Positions 1 to 13,100 are shown, counted from the first letter of the stretch. The stretch: DNA of 64,000 nucleotides from Episyrphus balteatus (GCF_945859705.1 NC_079134.1:41368576-41432575); one strand, 5' to 3'. Numbers and translations are program-made. The notes: generated by a model from the sequence alone, not told the origin.

Positions 1-1221
1 ACCAAAGCACTCCTTATTTACCAATGGCATTGTCAACGCATTCTCGTTACGCGTCAACGCAAAATCTTTCCGATACTTATGTTCAGTTACCAGGTGCTTA
101 TTCGCCATTATACAGTCCATCGGTTGCAAGTTTATGCTCGTCGTATGAGCCGCCACCACCACCTCCTTTACATCCAGCTACTTTGGCAAACAGTTCGAGC
201 TTATTTGCTCGATCTCGTTCGGATGACAATATTCTGAACTCAATTGATGCAATGCCTAAAATGAAAAGATTACCGCCACCACCACCGCCGCCAAATGTGG
301 ATAGGCGTTTAAAGAAACCTCCAATGCCAGCACCACATGAAAAACCACCTCCAAGTAAGTAAATTTGAGAGTAATCAAACAGTACCGGGCTAACAATAAT
401 TTTGCTTCTATAAAGTTTAACAGATGCTTTTGTAAAGCTTTATAGAATTCTCAGTTTGTTATGCCTCAAAAAAGTACTAGATTTATTCTAACAAATGTTT
501 TTTTTTTCTTCCAGTTCCTTGCAAACCATCTTCGGTTGGTTTAAGTTCACAATCAGCAATACATACAACTCGAAACGTCAAAACACACAAACAACCAACA
601 CACTCACAGAGTGTTCAACAGCAACAACAGTTGCATCAGCAACAACAACACCAACAGCATCAACAACGCATGCATTTACTACGCAGTGAAGTTTCCACAT
701 CTTCTGCACACTCAGTCACAACAAACAATAATAACGGTGCTAGTTCTTTGATCACGAAAAATGGCAACCCCATTGACATACAATTACTACGTGAAAAGAG
801 CCGCCATCTTGATTTACCGCTTATATCAGCATTATGCAATGATCGTTCGCTACTTAAGCAAACAAAGGCTTTCGGAACACCTAAAAATGCACGAAGCAGC
901 ACTACAGCAGCAGCACCAGGAACTGGCCAACAAATGATGCCTCAGTTCCATCCAAGTTTTAGCCAAACAGCTACAAAATCAAATCCTCCACGGTATCCGG
1001 GAACACAACCATTATCAGGTGTATCAATGTCAGCTGTCAGTACAGCGACAACCGGAAGTCAACATCATCAGTTGTCAAAGCCACGCAAGGCATCAATACA
1101 TCATCGACATCCAAATGATAAACTTCCACCATTACCAATGCAAATGGCTGAAGCGAATAATTATGTTATGGATCCAACACCAGCCATTTTGAAGCACAAG
1201 AGTTATAACTCACAAACGTAG
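1..1221 (+). CDS. 3' terminal exons of an unrecognised Pro/Gln/Ser-rich protein (5' end outside window)
   Basis: Two coding exons join in frame: 1-354, open to the window edge, and 515-1221, ending in TAG. The donor at 355 is GTAAGT. The acceptor is a T-rich tract ending in CAG at 514. The split codon (A + TT) gives Ile. The visible tail is about 353 residues and looks disordered. It has two proline runs (PPPPPP and PPPPPPP), a Ser/Tyr-rich start, a CAA/CAG-coded Gln/His tract, and a basic stretch before the last residues (ILKHKSYNSQT). Poly-proline runs are typical SH3, WW or EVH1 ligands, so a cytoskeletal or signalling scaffold, or the cytoplasmic tail of a receptor, is possible; that is inference only. 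No catalytic domain is visible and I do not recognise the family. The intron (355-514) contains a short foldback repeat. The first ATG in frame, at 24, is internal because the frame stays open upstream. Confidence 0.8.
387..465. repeat. Short foldback repeat, copy 1, in intron of the first gene
   Basis: An imperfect hairpin-forming sequence runs from GGGCTAACAATAATTTTGCT to a TTTGTTATGCC end. The arms contain CTTCTATAAAG and CTTTATAGAA. A related copy lies at 3005-3096, so this looks like a small dispersed MITE rather than an intronic regulatory hairpin. Confidence 0.5.
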
Positions 1222-4200
1222 AGGGCACAAAAAAAAAAAGAAAACAAACAGATCGGCAGATCCAGGATCAGAGAGCGAATCAGAATCCACTTGTCAAGCT
1301 ACATAGGATGTGTGTAACCGGAAATTAATCAAACAATCAAATTTTAAAAGCGTACTAGAAATTGTAATTTTTTTGTTTGTATGAAATAAGAAAAATGTTA
1401 TAACTTCCGGTTAAAGTCAATCACATTTAGTTACGGTTTTGGGGAGGATTTTGAGACGTTTACTTTCTTTGATTGTTATTTTCAGTCAATAACTACTGCA
1501 GAATGTGTTTAAAAGAAATGGAGTAATGGTCTTAGCACGTTTCCCTTGAAATTTATTTGGTTTTCAAACAGAAGATTCATAACTGCAAGTAATGTCAAAA
1601 AGTTCTTGACTATGATGCGTCTTATTTGACGGTTAGGAATTCAGCAATTATCAATTCCATAAGATGTTCACTCGTTTGAACGAAGTAGGGAAACAGAACT
1701 TAAATACAAATTTGAAAGGAAAAAAGTCGTGTTCATTTAGATGTAAAAGTAATGTAAATGACTTATGTTTCACAACTCACAATTTTCAGAGGTTAAAGCT
1801 CTGGTCACATTAAATTACCAAACAGCTGCCTGTTGTCAAATTTTAACATGTTTAATATTGACAGTTTAAAACTGTTGCTTACTTTTAAATTACTCACCAC
1901 GTGACAGCACTGAAACTTATGCTCATTCCAACTGACAGCAGCGGTTTACTCACTTTACTATCGGCAACCAGCTGATTTAAGTGGTTAAAAAAAAAAATAG
2001 AATCTTTAATAATAACAATACAAATCCGATTATTTATTAAACCATAAAAACATATGACAAAACTTTGACATTTAAGACATTTGACGTTTTGAAAATCAGT
2101 GACAGAGATCCACTATATAATAGTCATTAATTTCATTAAAACTAGACCTAATTTTGAAACAAAGCCAAAAAAAACACACGAACCATTCCGTTTAGCATTC
2201 CATGACACATTCTACTTTTTTTTAAATTATTTTAAATTACTAACCCATGACGCAATGATGCTTAAAAAAAAACAACTAAAACATTGTATAAACTAATTAA
2301 ACAAAAAAACTAAACATTTTGTATTTTGTCTATTCTAGTCATTTAAAAAAAAAGAAAAGATAAAAAAACATTAATACTCAGCATGGACAATAGCCAAAGC
2401 ATCAATTATTGGATTAATTTTTGTTTCATCATTTTTTTATACAAAAAACTAAAAAGAACTTGTTGATAGAATCTTAAATAAAAAAAAAAAAACTATTTAT
2501 TAACAATTTGAATTAAGTAACGGATCAAAAGTCCCCAAACCCCACACTTATCTGTGATTGATGAATTTATATCTATTTAGACGTAAGGAAAAAGTATAAC
2601 TTAAAAAACAAAACTAAAACTAAAATTCCTTACGCTATACTTACACTCCGTGTATAGTTTGTATCGTTTAAGAGTAGTATTCGATTGCCTTTAACTTGCC
2701 CACCGATCGCATGGATTAAAAAAAAAATTAATAAATATTCTTAGAATAAAAATTAGGAATTTAATTGAATAAATAATTAAAGTATACTAAATTTTTATCA
2801 AATTTTTAGGACAAAAAAAAATTAATTTTCTTCATATTTTTTTCGCCAATTTTAAATTAAAGAAAAAATTATGCAATAGAAAATTTTGTAAAACAAAAAA
2901 AAAATATAATCGTCTTGCTTCAATGTAATTTTAAAATCATCAACTAACTTCTGTCATTTATCTATTCGTTCTGTCAAACTATAAATCTTAAAAAACTTTA
3001 AGTTGCTCCCTACAAACAATTTTGCTTCTCTAAAGCTTTGCAAAAGCAACAAAAGCACCTGTAAAGCTTTATAGAAGCAAAGTTGTTAGTCAGCCCAGAT
3101 TGACAGCTGTCAGATTTTTCGTTGATTATTTTAACTTACATTGAACTGAGCAATAAAATAAAACAGCAAATTATAGTAGGGTACGTGTTCATTATTTTTA
3201 CCAATAATTTGTTTTTGACAGACAGTTTTTTTTCACATTTATTTGTTGTCCTTTGGAAAATACAAAACAAACAAACAAAAAAAAAAACTTAACGAAACAT
3301 GAATGATTTTTGTTTCATTCTTGACGTATTCTAGGTGATATAAAATATATTTTATGTCATTACTCAGATGTAAAACTACGTCAAAAGTTTGATATCAAAT
3401 TTTTCATTCTGCCATATACCACATTAACTTTATCGTTTTTGACGATTTTATTTATAAATGAGGTACAGAAAAATATAAAAATTATACAAATTTTTTTTCG
3501 AATAAAATAAAATGTCACAAAGACCTTGATTAAAGGTGTACACACAAGGCTTTTGCTTATTCAACAGATAACATTCCATTTTAAAAATTAAAAAAAAAAA
3601 AAAAAAAAAACTGGCTTAAAAAAAAAACAAAAACTGTATAAAGTTAAGATGTAAAATAAAAGTGTATTTTTAAAAAAGAAATTTAAGAAAAAAATGAACT
3701 ACCTTAAAAGAAAAGAAAATTATTATGTTTTAAAATATTATTAAATAGCATTATTTAAATAAAAAGCACATAAACTATAAAGAAAACTTTGAAACACCCA
3801 CACACATACACTAGCTTGATGATCCTTTTGACAATAAATATTTTTTTTGTAGTTTTATCGTTTAGGGGTTATTTTTTTATGTTTTTTCTTTTTATTATAA
3901 ATTTATTTCAAGAAATATATTTGTTTAATAATTTCACTGTGGTGTTATTGGTTTTTGTATGTACCTATGTATATTTTATTTTTTTTAAGAAAAAATGTTT
4001 ATTTTTTTTTGCAAGATTGAAAGGATTATCAAGAGTGTTAGTGAATTTTTAATTATTTTTTTTTTGTTCTTGGAAAGGGTCATTTTATAAATGTGCTTTT
4101 ATTTTAGGTTAGTGATTGATAAGAGAAAACATATAAACATTTAAAATTAAATATAATATAAAATATAAATAATAAAACAATTTTATCGTTTATATAAAAT

Positions 4201-4508
4201 AATAATAAAAATGTTTTATTTTATAATTTTTACATAAATGTGTATATGAAATAAATGAAAATATAAATTGAAAATTATTTGCATTTGATTTATTTTTGGA
4301 TTTAAACAACTATGGAATTATTTTATTTATGTATGTTTATTTGAAAGGGAAACAATATCCAAAATAGCCCAAAAATAGTTAGTGAAAACCAAAATTTGGT
4401 ATACAAAAAATGTTGCGCATACACCATAGTGACCATTGAACTGCGTCATTGAACAGCAAACTAGAGGAGTTTTGAGCTGTAAAACCTCATTGAAGAGCAA
4501 AAAGTTGT
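1222..4508. other. 3' UTR and intergenic DNA, no gene seen
   Basis: The 3' UTR of the first gene must begin here. Several AATAAA hexamers occur (near 2474, 2733, 2766 and 3152), so the true cleavage site cannot be chosen. The sequence is very AT-rich with A and T homopolymers. The longest open frames, such as 3789-4052 plus, are Phe/Lys/Leu-rich translations of such tracts and show no recognisable protein. Confidence 0.6.
3005..3096. repeat. Short foldback repeat, copy 2
   Basis: It is related to the copy at 387-465. One arm reads CAATTTTGCTTCTCTAAAGC and the opposite arm GCTTTATAGAAGCAAAGTTG. The flanks contain CTCCCTACAAA and TTAGTCAGCCC. Two related copies 2.6 kb apart suggest a small MITE family. 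Confidence 0.5.
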
Positions 4509-4509
4509 A

Positions 4510-4683
4510 AAGGCTTGGCCACACCGGAGGGTATGCGGTAGCGGTACGGGTAGAGGTAACGGTACTTGTATGAAAAAAATTCCAAACTGACATATCAACG
4601 TTCAGATGTGGAATTTTTTTCATACAAATATCGTTACCGCTACCCGTACCTCTACCGCATACCCTCCGGTGTGGCCAAGCCTT
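4510..4683. mobile_element. Palindromic MITE (foldback, ~74-bp arms)
   Basis: Left arm 4510-4583 and right arm 4609-4683 are near-perfect inverted copies separated by about 25 bp. The ends read AAGGCTTGGCCACACCGG and CCGGTGTGGCCAAGCCTT. One arm has a one-base mismatch and a small indel near AACGGTACTTGTATG. It is GC-richer than its surroundings and holds no open frame of its own. No clear target-site duplication was found, so the superfamily is not assigned. Confidence 0.85.
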
Positions 4684-5487
4684 AATGGTCCTCCAACAGA
4701 ACATTTGAAGCATGAAGTTGATATCATGACCCTTATGAAAGCAAAATTGTTACTTGGGATCAACAACCAAGTGTGGGTGGAGTGAAGCTTCTCCGACGAT
4801 CGACTGGGTCACCAAATGCTATCTAATGTACTGTGCGAGTATGAAACAAGTTTTGGTTTGGAGTTATGAGTTCAAAGTGAACACGCCCATATATTTAGAT
4901 ACAAAAATCCAATTTTTTGAAAAAAAAAACAAGGCGTAACCCTTGCTGAAAAAAAATGCATTTTGAAAATTTTCCTCCAAATCCATAGGGTGAAACATGC
5001 AATTTCAAAGCAAACAACAAAAGAAAATCACAAATCAAAACCAAACATTATGCTGTATTTTTTTCCGTGTCTTACAGTTTATTTCTTGTTCCTAACGAGA
5101 TAAACATATGACATTGGATAAAATCCAGCACAAGTCGAGTTATGCTTAAGTTAGAAAAGTACCAGTCTTGTGTGCAGAGCAGATGCGTATTTACCGCTGT
5201 ATCAGATGTAATTAAAACGTTGACCTTAAAATACGATTCCGGATTTGATATTCGTTATGTTTGTCCTTTTATTTTTAAAAACATGTTTCACTTTTATAAG
5301 TTATTTCAAATTTCAAACACAATTATAAATGATTGGTCTGTAAAATGTTTGCTATATTTTACATTCGTTATGTTGGTCTAAATACACAGAAGCAAAAAAC
5401 TATAGCAGAGACGCCTTCAAAGTCTGAATGTACTATTCAGATGTTCGAAACCAGACAACCTGTGTAAGATCGAAGATCCTTAAAATT
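4684..5487. other. Intergenic DNA, nothing recognised
   Basis: Only short unsupported frames are present (4754-4939 and 5142-5381, plus). Neither has a recognisable domain, introns or a good start context. Confidence 0.5.
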
Positions 5488-5940
5488 AAAACGCGCCCAA
5501 AATGCGTTTAAAAACGCGTCCAATACATATCCGAAACGCGGCCAAAACCCGTCCAAACGCGTTCGAAACGCGTCCGAAAATCGTCCAAAAGGCGTCTAGG
5601 ACGCGTTCAAAAATGCGTTACGCTTCCAAAACGCGCCCGAGTCCAAAACGCATCTAAAACGCTTTCAAAACGCGTCCGAAACGTGTCCGAAACGCGTTCA
5701 AAACGAGTTCAAAATGCGTCTAAAACGCGTCAAAAAACCTGTCCAAAACGCGTTCAAAACGTCTCCAAAAGGCGTCAAAAAGGCATCCAAAACGCGTTCA
5801 AAACGCGTTGAAAACGCGTCAAAAGCCTGTCAAAAACGCGTCCAAAGCGCTTCCAAAACGCATTCAAAACGCGTTCCAAAACGAGTCCAAAACGGTTTCG
5901 AAACGCGTCCAAAACTCGTTCAAAACGTGTCCAAAACTTA
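5488..5940. repeat. 11-bp CpG-rich minisatellite (AAAACGCGTCC-type)
   Basis: About forty diverged units of roughly 11 bp, consensus AAAACGCGTCC or AAAACGCGTTC, run through this interval. Because the unit lacks stops and 11 is not a multiple of 3, open frames appear on both strands (for example 5714-5941 plus and 5775-5969 minus) as Lys/Arg/Val/Gln repeats. These are artefacts of the array. ACGCGT cores stand out against the AT-rich background. Confidence 0.9.
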
Positions 5941-7101
5941 ATTTTTTTAATAAAGATTTGGACTCGCACTCAACTAAAATAAAAGTAAAACTTTAGCGAT
6001 GCTGTTGTGAATTTCTAAACATGATCAAAGAGAAGACACTTTGAATTGCATATAGGTTAGGTTAGGTTAGGTTGAACTGGGTGATAATCCGACAAGTCGA
6101 ATCATCCCACTCGGATCTCGATGGATCCATTGTAAAGGCCTTAACACATAGAATCCGTTGCATCCGTTCCGTCAATCCATCCGTTGAAGTTGACAGAAAG
6201 GGGTGACCCATAGAATACGTAGTATATGACGGATTGCTTTTTGACAGCTCACTTCAAATTCGAAGGTGTGTTCGATATTTTCTCACTGAATGTGCACTAA
6301 GGAAGTTCTGATGCAAAAAATTGTTAACTCTATTATCGTTGTTTTTTTTTATGAAATAAAATGCCCGACTAGATTTCATGAAGGTAGGTACTTGCTCTTC
6401 ATCAAAAACAATTTTCAATAACAAATTATCAGTAGTTGTAGGTATGACTTTGGTATTGTTAAATTGAACTCTACAACAGAATTTAGATATTTAATTGATA
6501 TACATTATTTGATATATCATCAAATGTTATTTTTATTACATTTTCTTCACAAATGAACAATTAAAGTTCACAATTCATAAAATCGGAGATGAAAAGAACA
6601 CAGTTCTTAGTTCTGAAATTCCCCGTTGTGCACTCAGAAACAGAAAATCGAACTAATCTATTTTTGACAAACAATGTCAAAGGATACGACGGATGTCGTT
6701 TGGTTTTCAACCCAACTACTGAGTTTTGATTTGCAGGGTATCAATAATTCGAAATCGCAGCGAACAAAAACTATTCGCCAGCGATCTGCGTCCCAACCAA
6801 AAATATGGAACATATCCCTCAAACTATTGTGAATAGGTCCAGCGGCGACTTGTATAGTATAGTATTTTTATTGAGATTTTTTTCAGCGGCGACTTGTTGC
6901 TTGTCACTTTTGACATTTCTAGTTTTTCTCTATTTTTTTCTGTCAATTTTTCATAAACCCCAACAAACGTATGGTTTGTTTTCAACAATTTTTTATTTAT
7001 TTTTTTTTTATAAATTTTGTATAAAAATACTTAAAATTTTGTAATTTGTATTTATTATTAAGTTTCAATTAGATTAAAAAAACAAAAACAAAGCAGTAAT
7101 A
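5941..7101. other. Upstream region of METTL13; promoter not resolved
   Basis: It contains a short TTAGG tract (6054-6073) and otherwise AT-rich sequence. The METTL13 transcription start probably lies between about 6650 and 7090. No TATA box, initiator and downstream element can be placed together with confidence. The sequence TATCAATA near 6734 is one base off a DRE. Confidence 0.4.
6054..6073 (+). repeat. Interstitial TTAGG tract
   Basis: Four tandem AGGTT units (TTAGG, the ancestral insect telomere repeat) occur within otherwise unique DNA. The tract is too short to be a telomere remnant on its own. Confidence 0.7.
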
Positions 7102-10100
7102 ATGGATCTTCTACCAAAATCCCATCATGAATTCAATCAAACAGAATATTGGAATACATTCTTTAAAAAACGTGGAACCAAAGCATTTGAATGGTTAGTC
7201 CTTTTAGAATCTCCCAAATCGATCTATTTTCAATTAAAAAACCTCTTTAGGTATGGAGAATATTTAAATCTTGTTGTACAAATTCATAAATATGTAAAAT
7301 ATCAAGATAAAATTTTGATGGTTGGATGTGGTAATTCCCGACTTAGTATGGATATGTATGATTCTGGATTCAAGTGAGTTTTCAAGTAATGACAACTATC
7401 ATGAAGGACATATTAACGTTGTATGTATCTTTTAGAGACATTACCAACATTGATATCTCCCCTGTGGCCATTAAAAAAATGATAGAAATGAATGGCAAAG
7501 ATCGAAGTGACATGAAATTCATTCAAATGGACGCCACTTCCATGTCATTTGCAGATGAAACCTTTTCTGTGGTCTTTGATAAAGGTACTCTTGATGCTTT
7601 GATGACTGACAATTCGGAAGAAGTCCGTAAAACAGTTGAAACATATTTCAAAGAGATTTTAAGAACTTTAAGGTTATTAATTGAGTTTTTTTCTTTATTT
7701 GTACCAATTCCCTGAATAATAGATTTTGACTTCCCATTTTAGGAATGGAGGTCGTTACATTTGTATATCCCTGCTCCAAGAGCATATTCTTGATTTTCTA
7801 CTCGAATTCTTTCCCAAGAATTCTTGTATGTTTCGAGTTGTTCGATGTTTTGAAACCGAACAGTGTTCTGGAGAAGGTGATTCGGATTCTTTATCGATGC
7901 CGGTCTTTGCTGTGGTTGCTACAAAGTTCAAGGCTTTGCCACAAACTGTAAGGAATATTTGTTTGGGAATGGTTTAACTTGAAATACAATTTTGTTTTTC
8001 TAGATTCTAGAAGTATGCATGGGTGGGGAAAAAATGATTCGTGTTACGTCGACTGACGAAGTCGTTGCAGCTGTGACATCCACACAGAATGCAGCTATGA
8101 TTTGTAATGGCTTGGCAAGGAGTAATATTGTTGGTAAGTATTGGAAGTCCAGTTAAATAAGTAAATTCAGCTGATTCTATAACAATGTAATTTTAGTTTG
8201 AGAACATTTTGAAGCAGAACAAAAATTATTAGTTTTAAAAATATTAATTAATTTAGCAAAACTCGATTTTAAAACAACTTCACTGTCCCTATACAAACTG
8301 GTATAATAAAGTAGCTACGTTCATAATTTTGTATCAGAAAAACAGACTGAATAAAATTAGATACATAGAAGTTTCCTGCACCGTATTTCAAGCGTCCATG
8401 AATCATATATGATCATAAATATGAAAAATATTCTACGTCCCTACATAAATTGATTCAAAATCTTCTCTACGTCCAAACTTTTTTTGTGGTAGAAAGTATT
8501 GCGACTGAACCAGATATCAGACAAAATGCTTTTTTTAACATTAATAATTTTGTTGCTTTGTTAAAAAAAAAAGTTTTATTTTTGTGTTTACATATGATTC
8601 ATGGACGTAGTAAGTGTTCATATCATATGAACACGTCCTATGAATCAAATATGATTTATGACCAAAAACGATTTAAGATGATTGTTATAGTTGGTCTCAT
8701 TAAAAATTCCACTGGTCAACAAGGTTTTTGCCACAAGAACCAAAATATACTTTTCTAGTAGTTTTTGGGGTGCTGAATCCGAATCTGAAGACAGAAAAGT
8801 TTGATTGGCCTTCGTTTTTGAAATATTACCGTTAGAAAATGTCAAAAAACGTAATTTTGGCTGTTTTCGAGGTTATGTTTTTATGTGGAGTAATTCATTA
8901 TGAATAAATTTGTAACGTTTTATTCTTTCAAAAAATGTTTAAATCTTTTCGATATATCTTTTATTGCCCGAGATATTTAAAATTAAAGTAGCGGTCTTCG
9001 AATCAGAAACAACACTGGCCAACCAAATAAAACTTTTTTTGCCACAAGAATCAAATTATACTTTTCTATAGGTTTTTAGGTTGCTGAACTCGAATCCACA
9101 ATCAGAAAAATTCTATTAGCCTTCGTTCTTGAAACATTACCGTTGTAAAATGCAAAAACAGGGTTTTTTTATAACGGTTATATTTCAAGAACGGAGGCTA
9201 ATAGAATTTTTCCGATTGCGGTTTAAGTTCAGCAACTCGAAAACCTTCAGAAAAGTATATTTTGGTTCTTGTAACAAAAATTCTGTGACCAGTGACTTAT
9301 ACTTTAGATTAAGTTTAATTTCTCTTTGGCTTATTAAATGAAACTTAAGATATCTCGAGCAATAGAAGAGATATCGGGAAAATTTAAACAGTTTTTGAAA
9401 GAAGAATATATGTTGTTATAATAACCGTTACAAATTTGTTTATAATGAATTACCCCACATAAAAACAGAATCTCGAAAACAGTAAAAATGACGTTTTTTT
9501 AGCATTTTATAACGGTAATATTTAAAAAACGGAGGCCTATCAAACTTTTCTGACTTCAGATTCGGATTCAGCACCCCAAAAACTACTAGAAAAGTATATT
9601 TTGGTTCTTGTGGCAAAAAAAAAGTTAAATTTTGTTGACCAGAATAATTATAATTATTATACACTCTAAGAACATGTAATAAAAATACTCAATTTAGATT
9701 AGATTGAAATGATCAAGGGTTACTGGTATTTCCAGGATACATCGAATAGAAGCCATTACAAATGAAAATGGGAAAATTGATATGGTAAAAATTTTTGAAA
9801 ATTTGTTATCAGAGGATATCGTAATGAAAATGGTCTAATATACCAACACATATGCCCACATTTTAAGAGCATCAAGAACGTTTGTTTATAACCGTTTACT
9901 AATACACAAGCTTACCATTAGCCATGTACTTAAAAAATCGCAACACGGACTTATGTGGTACGTTGCGCAAAAATTGGAGCGGTCTACCATCAGAAGTAAT
10001 CAAACATAAACTGAAAAAAAAAAAAAATGAAAGCATTGTTCGACAAAAGGATGGCTGTATCACGTGATGTTCTGATGATATCTTCTTGCCATGGAAACGA

Positions 10101-13100
10101 TTCGTCTGCAATAAGTCTGTGGAATTGTGAAAAAATGAACCAAACACTGTTATAGATTATAACAATGATAAAAAAGGCATAGATATTGCAGATCAATTAG
10201 CTGAGTTTCATTCGCCATTGAGAAAAAGTCTCACTTGCAATCATAAATGCACGATGTATTTACAACAAATTAACCGATGAAAGGCCAATATCGATGTTAA
10301 AAGCTCAAGAAATGCTGTTAAGAGTGTTGTTTGGCTCTTGTGCATCCACAACAAATATTTCAAGAATTTCTCCAGTAGCTCTACGTACAAGTCAACATTT
10401 TTTAACGGAACTACCACGTTCTAATGGTAAAATTGTGCGAAAACGTTGCGCTTAATGCTTCATGGACGCTGTAAACGCGGTACAACAAATAATTTATGTT
10501 CAAATGTGATTCATAGGACGTGATGTTGATGTTTTTTTTTCCAAGCAAGAACGTAAAGATGTTTTTCTAAAAGTTTATATGGGGACGTAGAATAATATTC
10601 GTTTAGTAATAATGTTGAATCATATGTATATGATTCATGAACGTAGGAAACACGGGCAAAAATACAATTCATGAATCACAAATGATTCATTGGACAGTGA
10701 AGTTGTTAACAAAAAAAAAAATGTAAGGTAATAAAACATACATCGAACTTTTAAACTTAGATTTGGCTTAGAGGCAGTTTACCTATATCTAAGTCACTTT
10801 TAAATCAAAGCACTTTTTTAATTTAGAAGTGAGATATATGTTTTGTTTTTTTTTTTTTTTTTGTTAAAATCGAGCTTTTGTAAAATTTGGGTCTATTACT
10901 AAGAGCTTTAAAAAAAAAACAAGTTATAGAGCTGCTTTCAAAAATATTAAACCCTTATCTTTAACCAACTTTAGTCTAAGTTCTTGAAAAATAGTCTTGT
11001 CAGAGGTTTGGTAAAGATATCAGCAACTTGTTGTTTGGTGTTAAAAGTTTTGATTAATTAATTTGTGACATATTCCAATGTTCTTCTTTCCTTTTACAAC
11101 TTTTCCTTCATGTGCGTTTTCCAGCACATAAATTGCTGCCTTGTCGATGAATAATTTATAGGTTCATTTATAATTATTCCGAGCTCTTGTATGATTTTCA
11201 AATCCAACGAACTTTTTATATGCAACTAGCTGCTGAACGATATTCAGCTTTAGCTAATAAAGTAGACACAACACTTTGCTTTTGGACCACCATAAACTAT
11301 AGACCCACTATAGTGTTCTAGAATTCCACTATAATTTGAATCTGCATTATGCTGTTATAGCCCAGGGTCGATAATTTTTGAAACCAAAAAAATCATAGTA
11401 GGATTAAACCCATTGGAAAAGGAAGTGAATATGATAAAAATGAAAGGAAAAATAAATTACGGGCGAGCCGAGTTCGGGAAGTGGTAGGGTTGAGTTTTTA
11501 ATGGTAAAAAATGGTATATCTCGATTTCCGGCAAAACTACAAGTCCTATGGAAAAAAGTTGTATGGCAAGGTTGTAGGTAATAAAAAGATCTACTACTTA
11601 TGTATAAACAATTTTTTCACATAACCTCAAAATTTATATGAAAAAATAAAAAAAACTGAGTTTTTAGTTTTTTGGTGTACTAATGTAAATTTTTGTTTAC
11701 ACTATTAGAAAGTAGAGATTTTAACTAACAAAATGCCCACCGATTTTTTGAAAAAAGCTGATATTTTGACACGTGAATTTTGGATTGAAAATAAGGGTGT
11801 TTTTTTTTTGGTATTAAGTAAAAAAAAGGTTAAAAAATTAATAAATAATAATAAAAAAACAAATAAATTACTGTGTATTCAGGACATAATAAGGTAAGTT
11901 TTCACCAAATTTCGTAAAAAAAAATTTTTTTGAAAAAGATAAAAATAAAAAACTCAAAACTCGGTTTTTTTATTTTTTCATATAAATTTTGAGGTTATGT
12001 GAAAAAATTGTTTATACATAAGTTGTAGACCTTGCCATACAACTTTTTTCCATAGGACTTGTAGTTTTGCCGGAAATCGAGATATACCATTTTTTACCAT
12101 TAAAAACTCAACCCTACCACTTCCCGAACTCGGCTCGCCCGTAATTTATTTTTACTTTCATTTTTATCATATTCACCTCCTTTTTCAATGGGTAAATTTT
12201 CCAACTATGATTTTTTTTTTTGGCAAAAAATTATCTTTATAATGGTGAAAATATATATTTTTGTGGAATTGTGAATATAATATTCAAATTCCTCGAAATA
12301 TTCTACATGCATTTCGTATATGTACGTACCTCTACCTACTCTGTTAAAAATATTGAGACCGATAAAAGTTCTATCGAAAAAGTAAAAGCCAAATTCGCAC
12401 CCGTGCCTATCACGTCACAAAAAAGAGATGTGTCTACAGAGGATAAACCGCGCTCTATGATTTTCTAGTGAGAAATATTTGGATTATTGTTTAGAGAAAA
12501 CAATTCAGGTAATTTATGGGAAAGATAATGTTCGGTCTTGAAAATAGTTGATAAGTATAATTAACTATCAATGACTGCACGATAAGGTTTGTTCTTTACA
12601 GGTTTTATCGGCGGTCTAACAGTACCGATTTCTGCGTGTATTTTTGTAGCGTCACCATAATTCCATTTTTTTTTTTTTTTCAGATAAATTGCCATTCCTT
12701 GCGATATGCTAGTCCTTCTTTGGGTTCAGTTTGTTTCATTCTGAAGTTATTTGCTATTTCTGACATTATTTGTACAAATTATATTTTTCCATCGTCAACT
12801 TATATTCAAAGAATAACAGATGCAAGATTGAATTGAATGATGCAAGGATAATTGTCTGTGTCGTTCAGTGTAAGTCGCTTCAGGGTTTAAGTAAATGTTG
12901 CACTCCAGTCTTTTCGAGCTTGTTTCAGAACAAAAAGACTTGTTTTAAGCCGACAAACTCATTCAGAATTATTATCAAATCCTTCAGGCTGCAACAAATA
13001 AATTTACCATTATTTAATTCACCATTAAGAATTGCTGTGTTTATGCAAAAAGTTTGAATTTCGAATCTTTTATTAGCAGCATGGTTGAAGAGTAAGAAGA

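Larger units (their letters stand above)
8275..10705 (+). mobile_element. Decayed piggyBac-family transposon
   Basis: The ends carry a 14-bp inverted repeat, CAACTTCACTGTCC at 8275-8288 and its complement at 10692-10705. TTAA abuts the right end (10706-10709) and lies two bases outside the left end (8269-8272). TTAA is the piggyBac target site. Subterminal motifs such as CATGAATCATATATGATCAT recur near both ends. The interior holds a broken piggyBac transposase (from about 9912) and an inserted CACTG-type element (8710-9652). The whole lies in METTL13 intron 5, in the same orientation as the gene. Confidence 0.75.

Noticed and set aside
4327..4713. 128-codon minus-strand frame
   Set aside because: It runs across the palindromic MITE at 4510-4683, so part of it is just the foldback sequence.
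5714..5941. Lys/Val/Gln-rich repeat protein
   Set aside because: It is a translation of the 11-bp minisatellite, and equivalent frames exist on the other strand.
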